From contig NZ_FOEO01000010.1 in the NCBI RefSeq assembly GCF_900110765.1, forward strand, positions 108,432-172,431: 64,000 nt of DNA. The letters run 5' to 3'. The DNA is from Pseudomonas sp. NFACC02 (GTDB lineage Bacteria > Pseudomonadota > Gammaproteobacteria > Pseudomonadales > Pseudomonadaceae). A program made the position numbers and the translations under genes. The first letter of the stretch is position 1; every line of letters starts with the position of its first letter. Shown piece after piece: positions 37,811 to 47,060 of the stretch. The notes under the pieces are model-generated. The model ran no database searches and was not told where the DNA came from. It was given only the letters and a program-made list of their open reading frames with translations.

Positions 37811-38360
37811 CGTGACGGCTTGCTGGCGGATGCGGAGGGTCAGCGCCATCCACAGTGGCTGATACTCCGCATTCGTCCGAATTGCGGCCCATACCCTCGT
37901 AACCTCGGACGTCTCCCACAGGATCTGCGCCGTTCTGAGGACTTAAGAATGCCGCCGATACTGTAGGAGCCGGCTTGCTGGCGGATGCGGAGGGTCAGCG
38001 CCATCCACAGTGGCTGACACACCCCATTCGCTGCCCTCGTAACCTCGGACGTCTCCCACAGAGTCCGCGTCGTTGACGAGCTCGAGGCCATCCCTCAGAT
38101 CCTGTCCAACCTCGGACCGGTGGGAGCCGGCTTGCTGGCGGATGCGGAGGGTCAGCGCCATCCACAGTGGCTGACACACCCCATTCGCTGCCCTCGTAAC
38201 CTCGGACGTCTCCCACAGAGTCCGCGTCGTTCTGAGGACTAAGAACGCCGCCGATACTGTAGGAGCGCGCTTGCCCGCGAATTGCAATGGGTCAGCGCCA
38301 TCCACAGTGGCTGATACTCCGCATTCGCTGCCCTCGTAGCCTTCTACAGCGTCTACAGAA
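37811..38360. repeat. Tandem array of ~155-bp REP-containing units
   Basis: Four related units begin near 37811, 37963, 38119 and 38259. Each opens with a REP-like arm (GGAGCCGGCTTGCTGGCGGA in units 1-3) and ends in CTCGTAACCTCGGACGTCTC-type sequence (weaker in unit 4). Units 1-3 repeat at 155 and 157 bp. Unit 4 carries the arm of another family (GCGCGCTTGCCCGCGA) fused to the same body. The array fills the gap between the transporter ATPase and ppx; no gene is seen inside. Confidence 0.88.
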
Positions 38361-38452
38361 TATCTGCACCAGGCCCGGATATCCGTTTCCCCGTTTGGCG
38401 GCAGGGATGGATCGTGGCACGATGTCGGAGTTATCAACCGAGACCTCTGATC

Positions 38453-39955
38453 ATGCCTTCATCCACCGCCAAAAATCTCTCGCTGATCGCCGCGATCGAC
38501 CTGGGCTCCAACAGCTTTCACATGGTTGTTGCCAAAGCCAATCAGGGCGAAATCCGCATCCTTGAGCGGCTTGGGGAGAAAGTGCAGCTGGCCGCCGGGA
38601 TCGACGACGAGCGCAAGCTCAGCGAAGAATCCATGCAGCGCGGGCTCGATTGCTTGAAGCGTTTTGCCCAACTGATCAACGGTATGCCCACCGGCGCCGT
38701 ACGGATCGTGGGCACCAATGCCCTGCGCGAGGCTCGCAACCGCAACGAATTCATTCATCGCGCCGAAGAAATCCTTGGCCATCCGGTCGAAGTGATTTCC
38801 GGTCGTGAAGAAGCGCGCCTGATCTATCTGGGTGTTTCCCATACCTTGGCGGACACGCCGGGCAAGCGACTGGTCGCCGACATTGGCGGCGGCAGCACCG
38901 AATTCATCATCGGTCAGCGCTTCGAACCCTTGCTGCGTGAAAGCCTGCAGATGGGCTGCGTCAGTTTCACTCAGCGCTATTTCAAAGACGGCAAGATCAC
39001 CCCGGCCCGCTACGCCCAGGCGTATACCGCAGCACGGCTGGAGATCATGAGCATCGAGCACGCGTTGCACCGCTTGAGCTGGGACGAAGCGATTGGTTCG
39101 TCCGGGACGATCCGCGCCATCGGTCTGGCCTTGAAAGCCGGAGGCCACGGCGCCGGCGAAGTCAACGCCGAAGGCCTCGCCTGGCTCAAGCGCAAGCTGA
39201 TGAAGCTCGGTGATGTCGACAAAATCGACTTCGAAGGCCTCAAACCGGACCGTCGGGCGATTTTTCCGGCAGGTCTGGCGATTCTCGAAGCGATCTTCGA
39301 CGCGCTCGATCTGCAACGCATGGACCACTGTGAAGGCGCCCTGCGAGAAGGCGTGCTGTATGACCTGCTCGGTCGCCATCACCATGAGGACGTGCGTGAG
39401 CGCACCCTGAGCTCGCTCATGGACCGTTATCACGTTGACCTTGAACAGGCGGCGCGCGTCGAGCGCAAAGCGTTGTCTGCCCTGGAGCAAGTGGCAAAAG
39501 CGTGGGACCTGGAAGACGACCTGTACCGCGAACTGCTGAGTTGGGCGGCGAAGGTGCATGAAGTGGGTCTGGACATCGCCCACTATCACTACCACAAGCA
39601 CGGCGCTTACCTGATCGAGCATTCCGATCTGGCCGGCTTCTCACGCGAAGACCAACAGATGCTCGCGCTGCTGGTGCGCGGCCATCGTCGTAACATCCCC
39701 AAGGACAAGTTCGCCGAGTTTGGCGACGAAGGCATCAAGCTGATTCGTCTGTGCGTGTTGCTGCGCTTTGCGATCCTGTTCCATCACATTCGCGGCACCC
39801 AAGAGATGCCGCAGCCGGTGTTGACCGCCGATGGAAACAACCTCGACATCCTGTTCCCGGATGGCTGGCTGGAAAACAACCAGCTGACTCAGGCCGACTT
39901 CGGCTTGGAAGCCGAGTGGCTGACCCGAGTCGGCATCGTCCTCAGCGTACGCTGA
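38453..39955 (+). CDS. ppx: Exopolyphosphatase
   Basis: 500 residues from ATG at 38453, matching the family start ([20 protein letters not shown]). Ppx/GppA actin-like fold with [14 protein letters not shown] as the phosphate-binding block and an HD-like C-terminal helical domain ([20 protein letters not shown]). Releases phosphate from polyphosphate ends. Convergent with ppk; the two genes overlap by 14 bp inside a perfect palindrome and both proteins end LSVR. Confidence 0.96.
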   Translation: MPSSTAKNLSLIAAIDLGSNSFHMVVAKANQGEIRILERLGEKVQLAAGIDDERKLSEESMQRGLDCLKRFAQLINGMPTGAVRIVGTNALREARNRNEFIHRAEEILGHPVEVISGREEARLIYLGVSHTLADTPGKRLVADIGGGSTEFIIGQRFEPLLRESLQMGCVSFTQRYFKDGKITPARYAQAYTAARLEIMSIEHALHRLSWDEAIGSSGTIRAIGLALKAGGHGAGEVNAEGLAWLKRKLMKLGDVDKIDFEGLKPDRRAIFPAGLAILEAIFDALDLQRMDHCEGALREGVLYDLLGRHHHEDVRERTLSSLMDRYHVDLEQAARVERKALSALEQVAKAWDLEDDLYRELLSWAAKVHEVGLDIAHYHYHKHGAYLIEHSDLAGFSREDQQMLALLVRGHRRNIPKDKFAEFGDEGIKLIRLCVLLRFAILFHHIRGTQEMPQPVLTADGNNLDILFPDGWLENNQLTQADFGLEAEWLTRVGIVLSVR

Positions 39956-39959
39956 GGAC
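39938..39959. terminator. 22-bp perfect palindrome containing both ppx and ppk stop codons
   Basis: GTCCTCAGCGT followed at once by its reverse complement ACGCTGAGGAC. The ppx TGA (39953-39955) and the ppk TGA (39942-39944 on the other strand) sit symmetrically in the two arms. In RNA it could form an ~9-bp hairpin in either direction. On the plus side a T5 run follows ~10 bases later; on the minus side there is none. Terminator function is inferred. Confidence 0.5.
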
Positions 39960-42164
39960 CGGGTTGCTCAGTTTTTCCAGCAGCGACGCCTGCACGTTGC
40001 GGGCGTTCTGGTTGCCGGTCGGCGTGCTGCGGATGTAGCGCCCGTCCGGCTGCAACAGCCAGCTATGGGTGTTGTCAGTCAGATACCCTTCCAGCTCCTT
40101 CTTCACGCGCAGAATCAGCTTCTTGCCTTCCACCGGGAAGCAGGTCTCGACACGTTTGTCGAGGTTACGCTCCATCCAGTCGGCGCTGGACAGGTACATC
40201 TGCTCGTCGCCGCCATTGAGGAAGTAGAAGACGCGCGTGTGCTCCAGAAACCGCCCGATGATCGAACGCACCTGAATGTTGTGCGACACGCCCGGCACGC
40301 CTGGACGCAAGCAGCACATGCCACGCACCACCAGGTCGATCTTCACGCCGGTCTGGCTGGCCTTGTACAGCGCGCGGATGATCTTTGGATCGGTCAGCGA
40401 GTTGAACTTGGCGATGATGTGCGCAGGCTTGCCCTCGGCCGCGAACTGGGTCTCGCGGGCAATCATGTCGAGCATCCCTTTCTTGAGGGTGAACGGCGCA
40501 TGCAGCAGCTTCTTCATACGCAGCGTCTTGCCCATGCCGATCAACTGACTGAACAGCTTGCCAACGTCTTCACACAAGGCATCGTCGGAGGTCAGCAGGC
40601 TGTAGTCGGTGTACAGACGCGCGTTACCGGCGTGGTAGTTACCCGTGCCCAGATGCGCATAGCGAACGATCTCGCCCGCCTCGCGACGCAGTATCAGCAT
40701 CATTTTGGCGTGGGTCTTGAAGCCGACAACGCCGTAGATCACCACCGCGCCCGCCGCTTGCAGCCGACTGGCAAGTTGCAGGTTGGACTCTTCATCGAAT
40801 CGAGCACGCAGTTCGATGACGGCGGTGACTTCCTTGCCGTTACGCGCGGCGTCCACCAACGCATCGACGATTTCCGAATTGGCGCCGCTGCGATACAGCG
40901 TCTGACGCACGGCGAGCACATGAGGGTCTTTCGCTGCCTGACGCAGCAAATCCACGACCGGGGTGAACGACTCGAACGGATGCAGCAGCAGAATGTCCTG
41001 CTTGCTGATCACGTTGAAGATGTTTTCGCTGTTCTGCAGCAACTTCGGAATGGCCGGCGTGAACGGCGCGTATTGCAGCTCTGGATGACTGTCCAGGCCG
41101 GTGATACTGAACAGACGCGTCAGGTTCACCGGACCGTTGACCTGATACAGCTCGGTCTCGCTCAGGTTGAACTGCTTGAGCAGGTAGTCAGACAGGTGTT
41201 TCGGGCAGGTGTCCGCCACTTCCAGGCGCACGGCGTCGCCGTAACGGCGCGAGAACAGCTCGCCACGCAACGCGCGGGCCAGGTCTTCGACGTCTTCGGA
41301 GTCCAGCGCCAGGTCAGCGTTACGGGTCAGACGGAACTGGTAGCAGCCCTTGACCTTCATGCCCTGGAACAGGTCGTCAGCGTGCGCGTGAATCATTGAC
41401 GACAGGAACACGTAGTTGTCGCCCGGGCCGCCGACGTCTTCGGGCACCTTGATGATGCGCGGCAACAGACGTGGCGCAGGAATGATCGCCAGACCGGAGT
41501 CACGACCGAACGCATCGACACCCTCCAGCTCAACGATGAAGTTCAACGACTTGTTCACCAGCAGCGGGAACGGGTGCGTGGGGTCCAGACCGATTGGCGT
41601 GATGATCGGTGCGATTTCATCGCGAAAATAGCGACGAACCCAGGTTTTCAGCTTGGTGGTCCAGTAACGACGACGAATGAAGCGCACCTGATGCTTCTCA
41701 AGCTCGGGCAGCAGGATGTCGTTGAGGATGGCGTACTGGCGGTCAACGTGGCCGTGCACCAGCTCGCTGATGCGCGCCAGCGCCTGGTGTGGCTGAAGAC
41801 CGTCGGCACCCGCCTGTTCACGGGCGAAGGTGATCTGCTTCTTCAGGCCCGCGACACGAATCTCGAAAAACTCATCCAGGTTGCTGGAGAAGATCAGCAG
41901 GAACTTGAGCCGCTCAAGCAGTGGATAAGACTCGTCCAGCGCCTGTTCCAGAACGCGAATATTGAACTGCAGCTGCGACAACTCGCGATGAATGTAGAGA
42001 CTGCTGTCGTCCAGGTTGGGAATCACCAGGGCAGGTATGGCCGGCGGCGGGGGTTCGGGCGCGGGCACCACCTCAATGCTTGGCTCGACCATCGAGGTGA
42101 TTTCCTGAGTCAGGGCCTGGGGTTCAATTTCAACGGCGGCTTCGGTAGATCCTTCGGTGCTCAT
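39942..42164 (-). CDS. ppk: Polyphosphate kinase 1
   Basis: 740 residues from ATG at 42164 ([20 protein letters not shown]); the frame runs 27 codons further upstream without a start signal. After a ~50-residue acidic/proline-rich tail the four PPK1 domains follow, with [18 protein letters not shown] in the N domain and the phospho-histidine region [15 protein letters not shown]. It makes polyphosphate from ATP at the membrane/cytoplasm. A Pho box-containing promoter lies ~455 bp upstream. Confidence 0.97.
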   Translation of the reverse strand: MSTEGSTEAAVEIEPQALTQEITSMVEPSIEVVPAPEPPPPAIPALVIPNLDDSSLYIHRELSQLQFNIRVLEQALDESYPLLERLKFLLIFSSNLDEFFEIRVAGLKKQITFAREQAGADGLQPHQALARISELVHGHVDRQYAILNDILLPELEKHQVRFIRRRYWTTKLKTWVRRYFRDEIAPIITPIGLDPTHPFPLLVNKSLNFIVELEGVDAFGRDSGLAIIPAPRLLPRIIKVPEDVGGPGDNYVFLSSMIHAHADDLFQGMKVKGCYQFRLTRNADLALDSEDVEDLARALRGELFSRRYGDAVRLEVADTCPKHLSDYLLKQFNLSETELYQVNGPVNLTRLFSITGLDSHPELQYAPFTPAIPKLLQNSENIFNVISKQDILLLHPFESFTPVVDLLRQAAKDPHVLAVRQTLYRSGANSEIVDALVDAARNGKEVTAVIELRARFDEESNLQLASRLQAAGAVVIYGVVGFKTHAKMMLILRREAGEIVRYAHLGTGNYHAGNARLYTDYSLLTSDDALCEDVGKLFSQLIGMGKTLRMKKLLHAPFTLKKGMLDMIARETQFAAEGKPAHIIAKFNSLTDPKIIRALYKASQTGVKIDLVVRGMCCLRPGVPGVSHNIQVRSIIGRFLEHTRVFYFLNGGDEQMYLSSADWMERNLDKRVETCFPVEGKKLILRVKKELEGYLTDNTHSWLLQPDGRYIRSTPTGNQNARNVQASLLEKLSNPVLSVR

Positions 42165-42625
42165 GAATAATCCTGTAAGGCAAACGCCCTTGTAACAGTT
42201 GGGCCGCGCGAACGGCGAGTGAGGTCGACATGCCGTCCGCGCCACAACAGTGGTGACGTCCAGCGTTCTGAGCCAGTCACGCCCTCTGCGGGGTGGTGAT
42301 CACGATGGCCCTGTTCCGGGCAGAAGAATGATCTGACAGACCCAAGGGGCGACGCTTGACGCGCGTTGACTCCCCACGCTACGCATTTCTCGGCGTCCTG
42401 CAAGTCCAAATCGTAGTGTTCGGTATTGACACTGGCCGGCATCCGCGGGATTTCAGGCATTACGTGCGACAAACCAAAAAAGGAAAGGTTTGCCGACAGC
42501 AGGTCGCGTCGGAGCGCCGGGCAGGACGGATCCGCGCGAGCGGATAAGCGAAATCGTCGGGATCGAGGGGTGTGGGCAATGCGCACGAAATGCTCCCAGG
42601 CCCATGCAGACGGGCAAGCGTGACA

Positions 42626-42659
42626 TTTATAAGCCGGCATTATGACGCTTACGTGACAG
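42626..42659 (-). promoter_or_regulatory. PhoB-type promoter (Pho box plus -10) for ppk
   Basis: On the minus strand CTGTCACGTAAGCGTCAT (42659-42642) matches the Pho box CTGTCATnnnnCTGTCAT at 11 of 14 positions. Exactly 10 bp downstream is TATAAA (42631-42626), the spacing seen in PhoB-activated promoters. Transcription would begin near 42619, giving ppk a ~455-nt leader. The rest of the 648-bp gap between ppk and the DedA gene has no convincing gene. Confidence 0.5.
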
Positions 42660-42812
42660 TCCCGATTTCGACAAATACTGCGGGACGCAAACCCTCTTCC
42701 TAGACGACGATTCCCTACCGACTGTAGGAAAGTTTAACGCGGTGACACATTTCCACACTTTCCTGAATGTCTTCGGCGAGTTAGGCTGCGCGTTCATTTC
42801 GCCAGCACCCAA

Positions 42813-43433
42813 ATGATGCTCCAGCATTTTTTACAAGAATTCGGCTACTTCGCCCTTTTCCTCGGCACCTTTTTCGAAGGCGAGACCATTCTGGTTCTTG
42901 CCGGATTTCTTGCGTTTCGTGGGTACATGGACATCAATCTGGTCGTGGTGGTTGCCTTCTTCGGCAGCTACGCGGGCGACCAGCTCTGGTATTTCATGGG
43001 GCGCAAGCACGGTCGCAAGCTTCTGGCTCGAAAACCGCGCTGGCAGTTGCTTGGCGACCGCGCGTTGGAGCATATCCGCAAACACCCGGACATCTGGGTT
43101 CTGAGCTTCCGCTTCGTGTACGGGCTGCGCACGGTCATGCCGGTGGCGATTGGCTTGTCTGGCTATCCGCCAGGACGCTATCTATTGCTCAACGGCATCG
43201 GAGCGGCGGTCTGGGCGGCCGCACTGGGCGTGGCGGCCTACAAGTTTGGCGCCGTGCTGGAAGGCATGCTGGGCAACGTCAAGAAGTACGAGCTATGGGT
43301 CCTCGGCATACTGCTGGTGATCGGCGTTCTGCTGTGGGTGCGCCGTCGCATCAAGAATGCGCGCATTGCCCGGGAAGCCAGACTGGCCTCCGTACCGGCC
43401 ACCGTCGACGTCAAGAACCGCCCAGACGAGTGA
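42813..43433 (+). CDS. DedA family membrane protein
   Basis: 206 residues, four to five membrane helices. Family motifs: FLGTFFEGETILVLAGFLAF, GDQLWYFMGRKHGRKLL, FRFVYGLRTVMPVAIGLSGY. DedA proteins act as lipid carriers (undecaprenyl-phosphate or phospholipid flipping) at the inner membrane. Two ATGs in a row at 42813 and 42816 are both possible starts. Confidence 0.9.
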   Translation: MMLQHFLQEFGYFALFLGTFFEGETILVLAGFLAFRGYMDINLVVVVAFFGSYAGDQLWYFMGRKHGRKLLARKPRWQLLGDRALEHIRKHPDIWVLSFRFVYGLRTVMPVAIGLSGYPPGRYLLLNGIGAAVWAAALGVAAYKFGAVLEGMLGNVKKYELWVLGILLVIGVLLWVRRRIKNARIAREARLASVPATVDVKNRPDE

Positions 43434-43456
43434 ATCGCCCCGAGCGAAGTACGCCT

Positions 43457-43663
43457 GTCGAATTTTCGAAATTGACTTAAACCCGGCTTGCTCAGCGGGT
43501 ATCGCGCCGCCACGTCGGCCAGCCGCCATCCCCTGCGCAGGAACCAGATCCTCAGCGTGTCCCGCCACGACGTCGTACGCCGTGCATCCGCCGCCAGTCG
43601 CGCATAGAACGGCACGTTGGCCCACAGCGGCTTCCAGCTTCTCGACCGCGTGGTCACGCCGAA
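43457..43663 (-). pseudogene. C-terminal remnant of a sterol desaturase/fatty acid hydroxylase-type protein
   Basis: About 68 codons on the reverse strand, ending just past the DedA gene, read GVTTRSRSWKPLWANVPFYA...RTTSWRDTLRIWFLRRGWRL...ARYPLSKPGLSQFRKFD. This resembles the extreme C-terminus of sterol desaturase family proteins (RSWNPLWAN, LRIWFMPTGWRPADVA, KFD). No histidine-box region is present and there is no start codon with a ribosome site, so only a fragment remains. The remaining ~160 bp to elbB holds nothing recognisable. Identification is from remembered family pattern. Confidence 0.45.
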
Positions 43664-43825
43664 GATCATGGCACGACCACAGGAACCCCCTATGGCAACA
43701 AATGACAAATTAGTAGACATTTGACGACATCGTTGGCCCGGCGCACGACTCGCCCGGCGCCATGGAAAACGACAACACCGGCGTCCCCAGAGCGGACTGG
43801 ATCGCCCACGAAAGGGAGCACCTGC

Positions 43826-44506
43826 ATGAGCAAGAAAGTGGCCGTCATTCTTTCAGGTTGCGGCGTCCAGGACGGCGCGGAGATCCATGAGAGTGTGCTC
43901 ACCCTGCTGCGCCTGAACCAGCGCGGCGCCGAGGTAAAGTGCTTTGCGCCGAACATTGCGCAACATCACGTCATCAACCACCTGACTGGCGAAGAAATGC
44001 CCGAAACCCGCAACGTGCTGGTGGAATCGGCACGCATCGTCCGTGGCGCCATCGAAGACATCCGCGAAGCCGACATCACCGAGTTCGACGCATTGATCAT
44101 CCCCGGCGGATTTGGCGCCGCGAAGAACCTTTCGAACTTCGCCGCCGAAGGCTCAAACTGCAGGGTTCAGGCAGAGGTTCTCGCCATGGCTGAAGCGTTT
44201 GCCGAAGCGGGCAAACCTGTAGGCCTGATTTGCGTGTCACCGGCGCTCGCCGCGAAGATCTACGGCCCCGGTGTCACCTGTACCATCGGCAACGACCCTG
44301 ACACCGCCGCCAAGATCGCCCGAATGGGCGGCAACCATGAAGAATGTGACGTTACCGACATCGTCGAAGACAAAGACCGCAAACTGGTCAGCACGCCAGG
44401 CTACATGGTCGCCAAGTCCATCGGTGAAGCGGCCGCAGGCATCAACAAGCTCGTGGATCGAGTGCTGGAGTTGGTGCAGGAAAACGAAGAGCAGCCTTCG
44501 ACCTGA
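43826..44506 (+). CDS. elbB: Isoprenoid biosynthesis glyoxalase ElbB
   Basis: 226 residues from ATG at 43826 preceded by AAGGGAG; an upstream frame extension to 43721 is not needed. DJ-1/PfpI-like fold: VAVILSGCGVQDGAEIHESV, LIIPGGFGAAKNLSNFA, and the nucleophile elbow GLICVSPAL. Family members show weak glyoxalase activity and have been tied to isoprenoid output in E. coli. Convergent with the UPF0178 gene 7 bp downstream. Confidence 0.92.
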   Translation: MSKKVAVILSGCGVQDGAEIHESVLTLLRLNQRGAEVKCFAPNIAQHHVINHLTGEEMPETRNVLVESARIVRGAIEDIREADITEFDALIIPGGFGAAKNLSNFAAEGSNCRVQAEVLAMAEAFAEAGKPVGLICVSPALAAKIYGPGVTCTIGNDPDTAAKIARMGGNHEECDVTDIVEDKDRKLVSTPGYMVAKSIGEAAAGINKLVDRVLELVQENEEQPST

Positions 44507-44513
44507 CAGACCG

Positions 44514-44966
44514 TCAACCCCGCGCCAATCGCGTCAAAATGCGGTCCAGCGAGTTGGCGAAGGCCTGCTTTTCACGATCACCGTACGCGCCCTGACCTCC
44601 GCCTGCCTGCCCTTGTTCGCGCAGGTCGGTGAACAGGTTACGCACCGCCAGCCGCTCGCCCATGTTCTGGGCATCGAATTCTTTGCCTCGCGGGTCCAGC
44701 GCCGCCACGCCCTTCTTCACCAGCCGATCAGCCAGCGGTACGTCGCTGCAGATGACCAGCTCACCCGGCACTGCATGCTCCACCAGATAGTCGTCGGCGG
44801 CGTCGGGGCCGCTGGGCACCACGATCAGCTTCACGAGCGCAAACGCCGGTTTGGGCACGGCCTGACCGGCGACCAGCACCACTTCAAACTGACGCTTTAG
44901 GGCAAATTTGACCACCTGATCCCTGGCCACTTTCGGGCAGGCATCGGCGTCGATCCAGACACGCAT
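44514..44966 (-). CDS. YaiI/YqxD family protein (UPF0178)
   Basis: 150 residues, PIN-like fold: MRVWIDADACPKVARDQVVK at the start, then VPSGPDAADDYLVEHAVPGE and LVICSDVPLADRLVKKG. Acidic residues D6, D8 and the DxPLAD block would bind metal, so a nuclease role is possible. Function unproven. Transcribed after, and separated by 39 bp from, the FTR1 gene. Confidence 0.9.
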   Translation of the reverse strand: MRVWIDADACPKVARDQVVKFALKRQFEVVLVAGQAVPKPAFALVKLIVVPSGPDAADDYLVEHAVPGELVICSDVPLADRLVKKGVAALDPRGKEFDAQNMGERLAVRNLFTDLREQGQAGGGQGAYGDREKQAFANSLDRILTRLARG

Positions 44967-45005
44967 AGGTTTGATCTCAGATTAAATGCAGATCCTACAG
45001 ATTAT

Positions 45006-46901
45006 TCAGGCGGCTTCCGCCCGACGCCGCTCCGCCCATCGGCTTCTGCCATACAGCACCGCAATCGCGACCAGCGCAACAGCTTGTGCCGCCAATGAGT
45101 AAGCGTCGGCATGGATACCCAGCCAGTCAAACTCGAAGAACGGCACTGGGCGGGTACCGAAGATGCCGGCCTCTTGCAGGGCCTTGACGCCATGGCCGGC
45201 GAATACCACCGACAAGGCACACAACAGCGCCGCATTGATGCCGAAGAACATGGCCAGCGGCAATTTGGCCGAACCGCGCAGAATCACCCACGCCAGCCCG
45301 ATCAGAAGCACGAGCGCCGTCGCACCGCCAGCCAATACCGCGTTATGTCCGGCCGGGCCTGCCTGCAACCACAAGGTCTCGTAAAACAGGATCACTTCGA
45401 ACAGCTCGCGATAGACCGAGAAGAACGCCAGCACTGCGAAGCCGAACCGTCCGCCCCCGCCGACAAGGCTGGTCTTGATGTAATCCTGCCAGGCGGCGGC
45501 ATGACGCCTGTCGTGCATCCACACGCCGAGCCACAACACCATGACGCTGGCGAACAACGCAGTCGCACCCTCCAGCAGCTCGCGCTGAGACCCACTGACA
45601 TCAATCACGTACGCCGCCAACGCCCAGGTGCCCAGTCCTGCCAGCAACGCAAGGCCCCAACCCAGGTTGACGCTCCGCACCGCCGATTGCTGTCCGGTGT
45701 TGCGCAGGAACGCCAGGATCGCCGCCAGCACCAGAATGGCTTCCAGACCTTCTCGCAACAGGATCAACAAGCCCGAAATGAAGCTCAACGACGTGCTCAG
45801 GCCGTCACTGCCCAAGAGATTTTCCGACGCTTTGAGTTTGAGCTTTGCCGCCTCAAGCTTTTGCGCGGCCTGAGCGACGGGCAAGCCGTCCTGCAACGAT
45901 TGCCGATAGGCCATCAACGCCTTCTCAGTGTCCTTGCGCACGTTGGCGTCGACGTTATCCAGAGAACTCTCCACCAGCTCGAAGCCTTCCAGATAGGCCG
46001 CCACGGACAAGTCGTACGCTTGGTCACGATCACCGGACCGATACGCCGCCAGACTCTTGTCCAGCGTCATGCTGGTGTAGTCGAGCAACTGCGCCGGACC
46101 CCGCTGAACCTGCGGCGGCTGAGCACGCTGAGCGCGAAACGTCGCAGCAGCTTGAGGGCCTTCAGCGGCATTCACTTCAGTTGGCGTCTGGCGCGCCAGG
46201 TCCGCAAGATTGAAAGCTTTCCCCTGTGCCGCCGCAGGATCGGCGCTGAAGCTGGCGATATAAGTCGCCACGTCCCAGCGCTGGCGGTCATCGAGTTGAT
46301 CGGCGAACGAAGGCATATCAGTGCCTTCAATGCCCAGCCCGAGGGTGTTGTAGATGTCGTAGAGACTTAGCCGGTCCAGTCGCGCCGCATCACGAAGGTT
46401 GGCCGGAGGCGGCGTCAGGCCGATCCCCGCAGGGCCGTCGCCCGCCCCCGCGTCGCCATGACAGACCGAGCAATGCTGCGCGTACAGCGGCGCGCCGCGT
46501 GCGGCATCCGGTGTAATCACCGGCGCCTGACTCACTTCGTATGCGACGGCCAGCTTCGCGCCCAGTTGCCGCGCCTGACGCGCAACCTGCGCCCCGTCCT
46601 GTTTTTGCTCGACCGCACTTTGCAGCGCCTTGACGCCCTGCTCCAGGCCCGCGCGTTCGGGACGCGCCGGCAGCGAAGCGGTCAGTGCCTGGAGCGCGCC
46701 GAGAAACTCCATCTGCTCCCTGTACTCGGCGTCATCAACGACCTTCCCGTCTGAAACGGTGGGCGGATAGTCCGCACTGACGTAATCCAACAGGTGCAAT
46801 GCCTGAGCAGCACCGTCGACAGTATCTGCCCAGGCGTGGGTGCCGAGCAGGCTCAGCAAGGTCAGAACCAGACGGGCCATGAAGCGGGAGGGGGAAAACA
46901 T
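45006..46901 (-). CDS. Cytochrome c-FTR1 iron permease fusion
   Basis: 631 residues. Signal peptide, then a cytochrome c domain with CSVCH (C144, C147, H148) and an axial Met in GTDMPSFADQ. A helical linker (~270-370) leads to a seven-helix FTR1/EfeU permease with the paired REGLE-type motifs (LREGLEAILVLAAI and YRELFEVILFYE). It probably oxidises Fe(II) by electron transfer through its heme while transporting iron across the inner membrane. A possible Fur site lies ~19 bp before the start. Confidence 0.9.
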   Translation of the reverse strand: MFSPSRFMARLVLTLLSLLGTHAWADTVDGAAQALHLLDYVSADYPPTVSDGKVVDDAEYREQMEFLGALQALTASLPARPERAGLEQGVKALQSAVEQKQDGAQVARQARQLGAKLAVAYEVSQAPVITPDAARGAPLYAQHCSVCHGDAGAGDGPAGIGLTPPPANLRDAARLDRLSLYDIYNTLGLGIEGTDMPSFADQLDDRQRWDVATYIASFSADPAAAQGKAFNLADLARQTPTEVNAAEGPQAAATFRAQRAQPPQVQRGPAQLLDYTSMTLDKSLAAYRSGDRDQAYDLSVAAYLEGFELVESSLDNVDANVRKDTEKALMAYRQSLQDGLPVAQAAQKLEAAKLKLKASENLLGSDGLSTSLSFISGLLILLREGLEAILVLAAILAFLRNTGQQSAVRSVNLGWGLALLAGLGTWALAAYVIDVSGSQRELLEGATALFASVMVLWLGVWMHDRRHAAAWQDYIKTSLVGGGGRFGFAVLAFFSVYRELFEVILFYETLWLQAGPAGHNAVLAGGATALVLLIGLAWVILRGSAKLPLAMFFGINAALLCALSVVFAGHGVKALQEAGIFGTRPVPFFEFDWLGIHADAYSLAAQAVALVAIAVLYGRSRWAERRRAEAA

Positions 46902-46919
46902 GAGTACATCTCAGATTCA

Positions 46920-46938
46920 AATGCGAAGGGTTGTCATT
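46920..46938 (-). promoter_or_regulatory. Possible Fur box upstream of FTR1 permease gene
   Basis: AATGCGAAGGGTTGTCATT on the plus strand resembles AATGCGAATGATTATCATT-like Fur sites (16 of 19 positions against that form, fewer against the strict GATAAT consensus). It lies ~19 bp before the start of an iron permease, which supports iron control. Confidence 0.4.
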
Positions 46939-47008
46939 GTTCATGTACAACGTCTCGCACTCAAGCATCGTGTTGCTGAATGACGAGTTCAGCGCCAATC
47001 AAGTGAGG

Positions 47009-47041
47009 GAGGAGCGCCGGCGCGAACGATGGCGCTCCTAC
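47009..47041. repeat. Short inverted repeat, REP-like
   Basis: GGAGCGCC and GGCGCTCC form an 8-bp stem around a 12-nt loop. The outer bases (CTCCTAC at the right) recall a decayed REP arm. It lies between the convergent-side end of RhtB and the FTR1 promoter. Confidence 0.5.
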
Positions 47042-47060
47042 GATGAATACAGGAGCCGCA

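Noticed and set aside
37811..38360. CRISPR array
   Set aside because: Units are ~155 bp with no short repeats and unique spacers, and no cas genes are present; these are REP-derived repeats.
37943..38437. 164-codon frame across the tandem array
   Set aside because: Internal repeats come from the DNA repeats; it has no start signal and is not protein-like.
42161..42640. 159-codon minus-strand frame in the ppk leader, ending in an ATGA overlap with ppk
   Set aside because: Arg/Ser/Pro-rich sequence without a domain or ribosome site; the overlap looks accidental. It would be revived by conservation of the frame.
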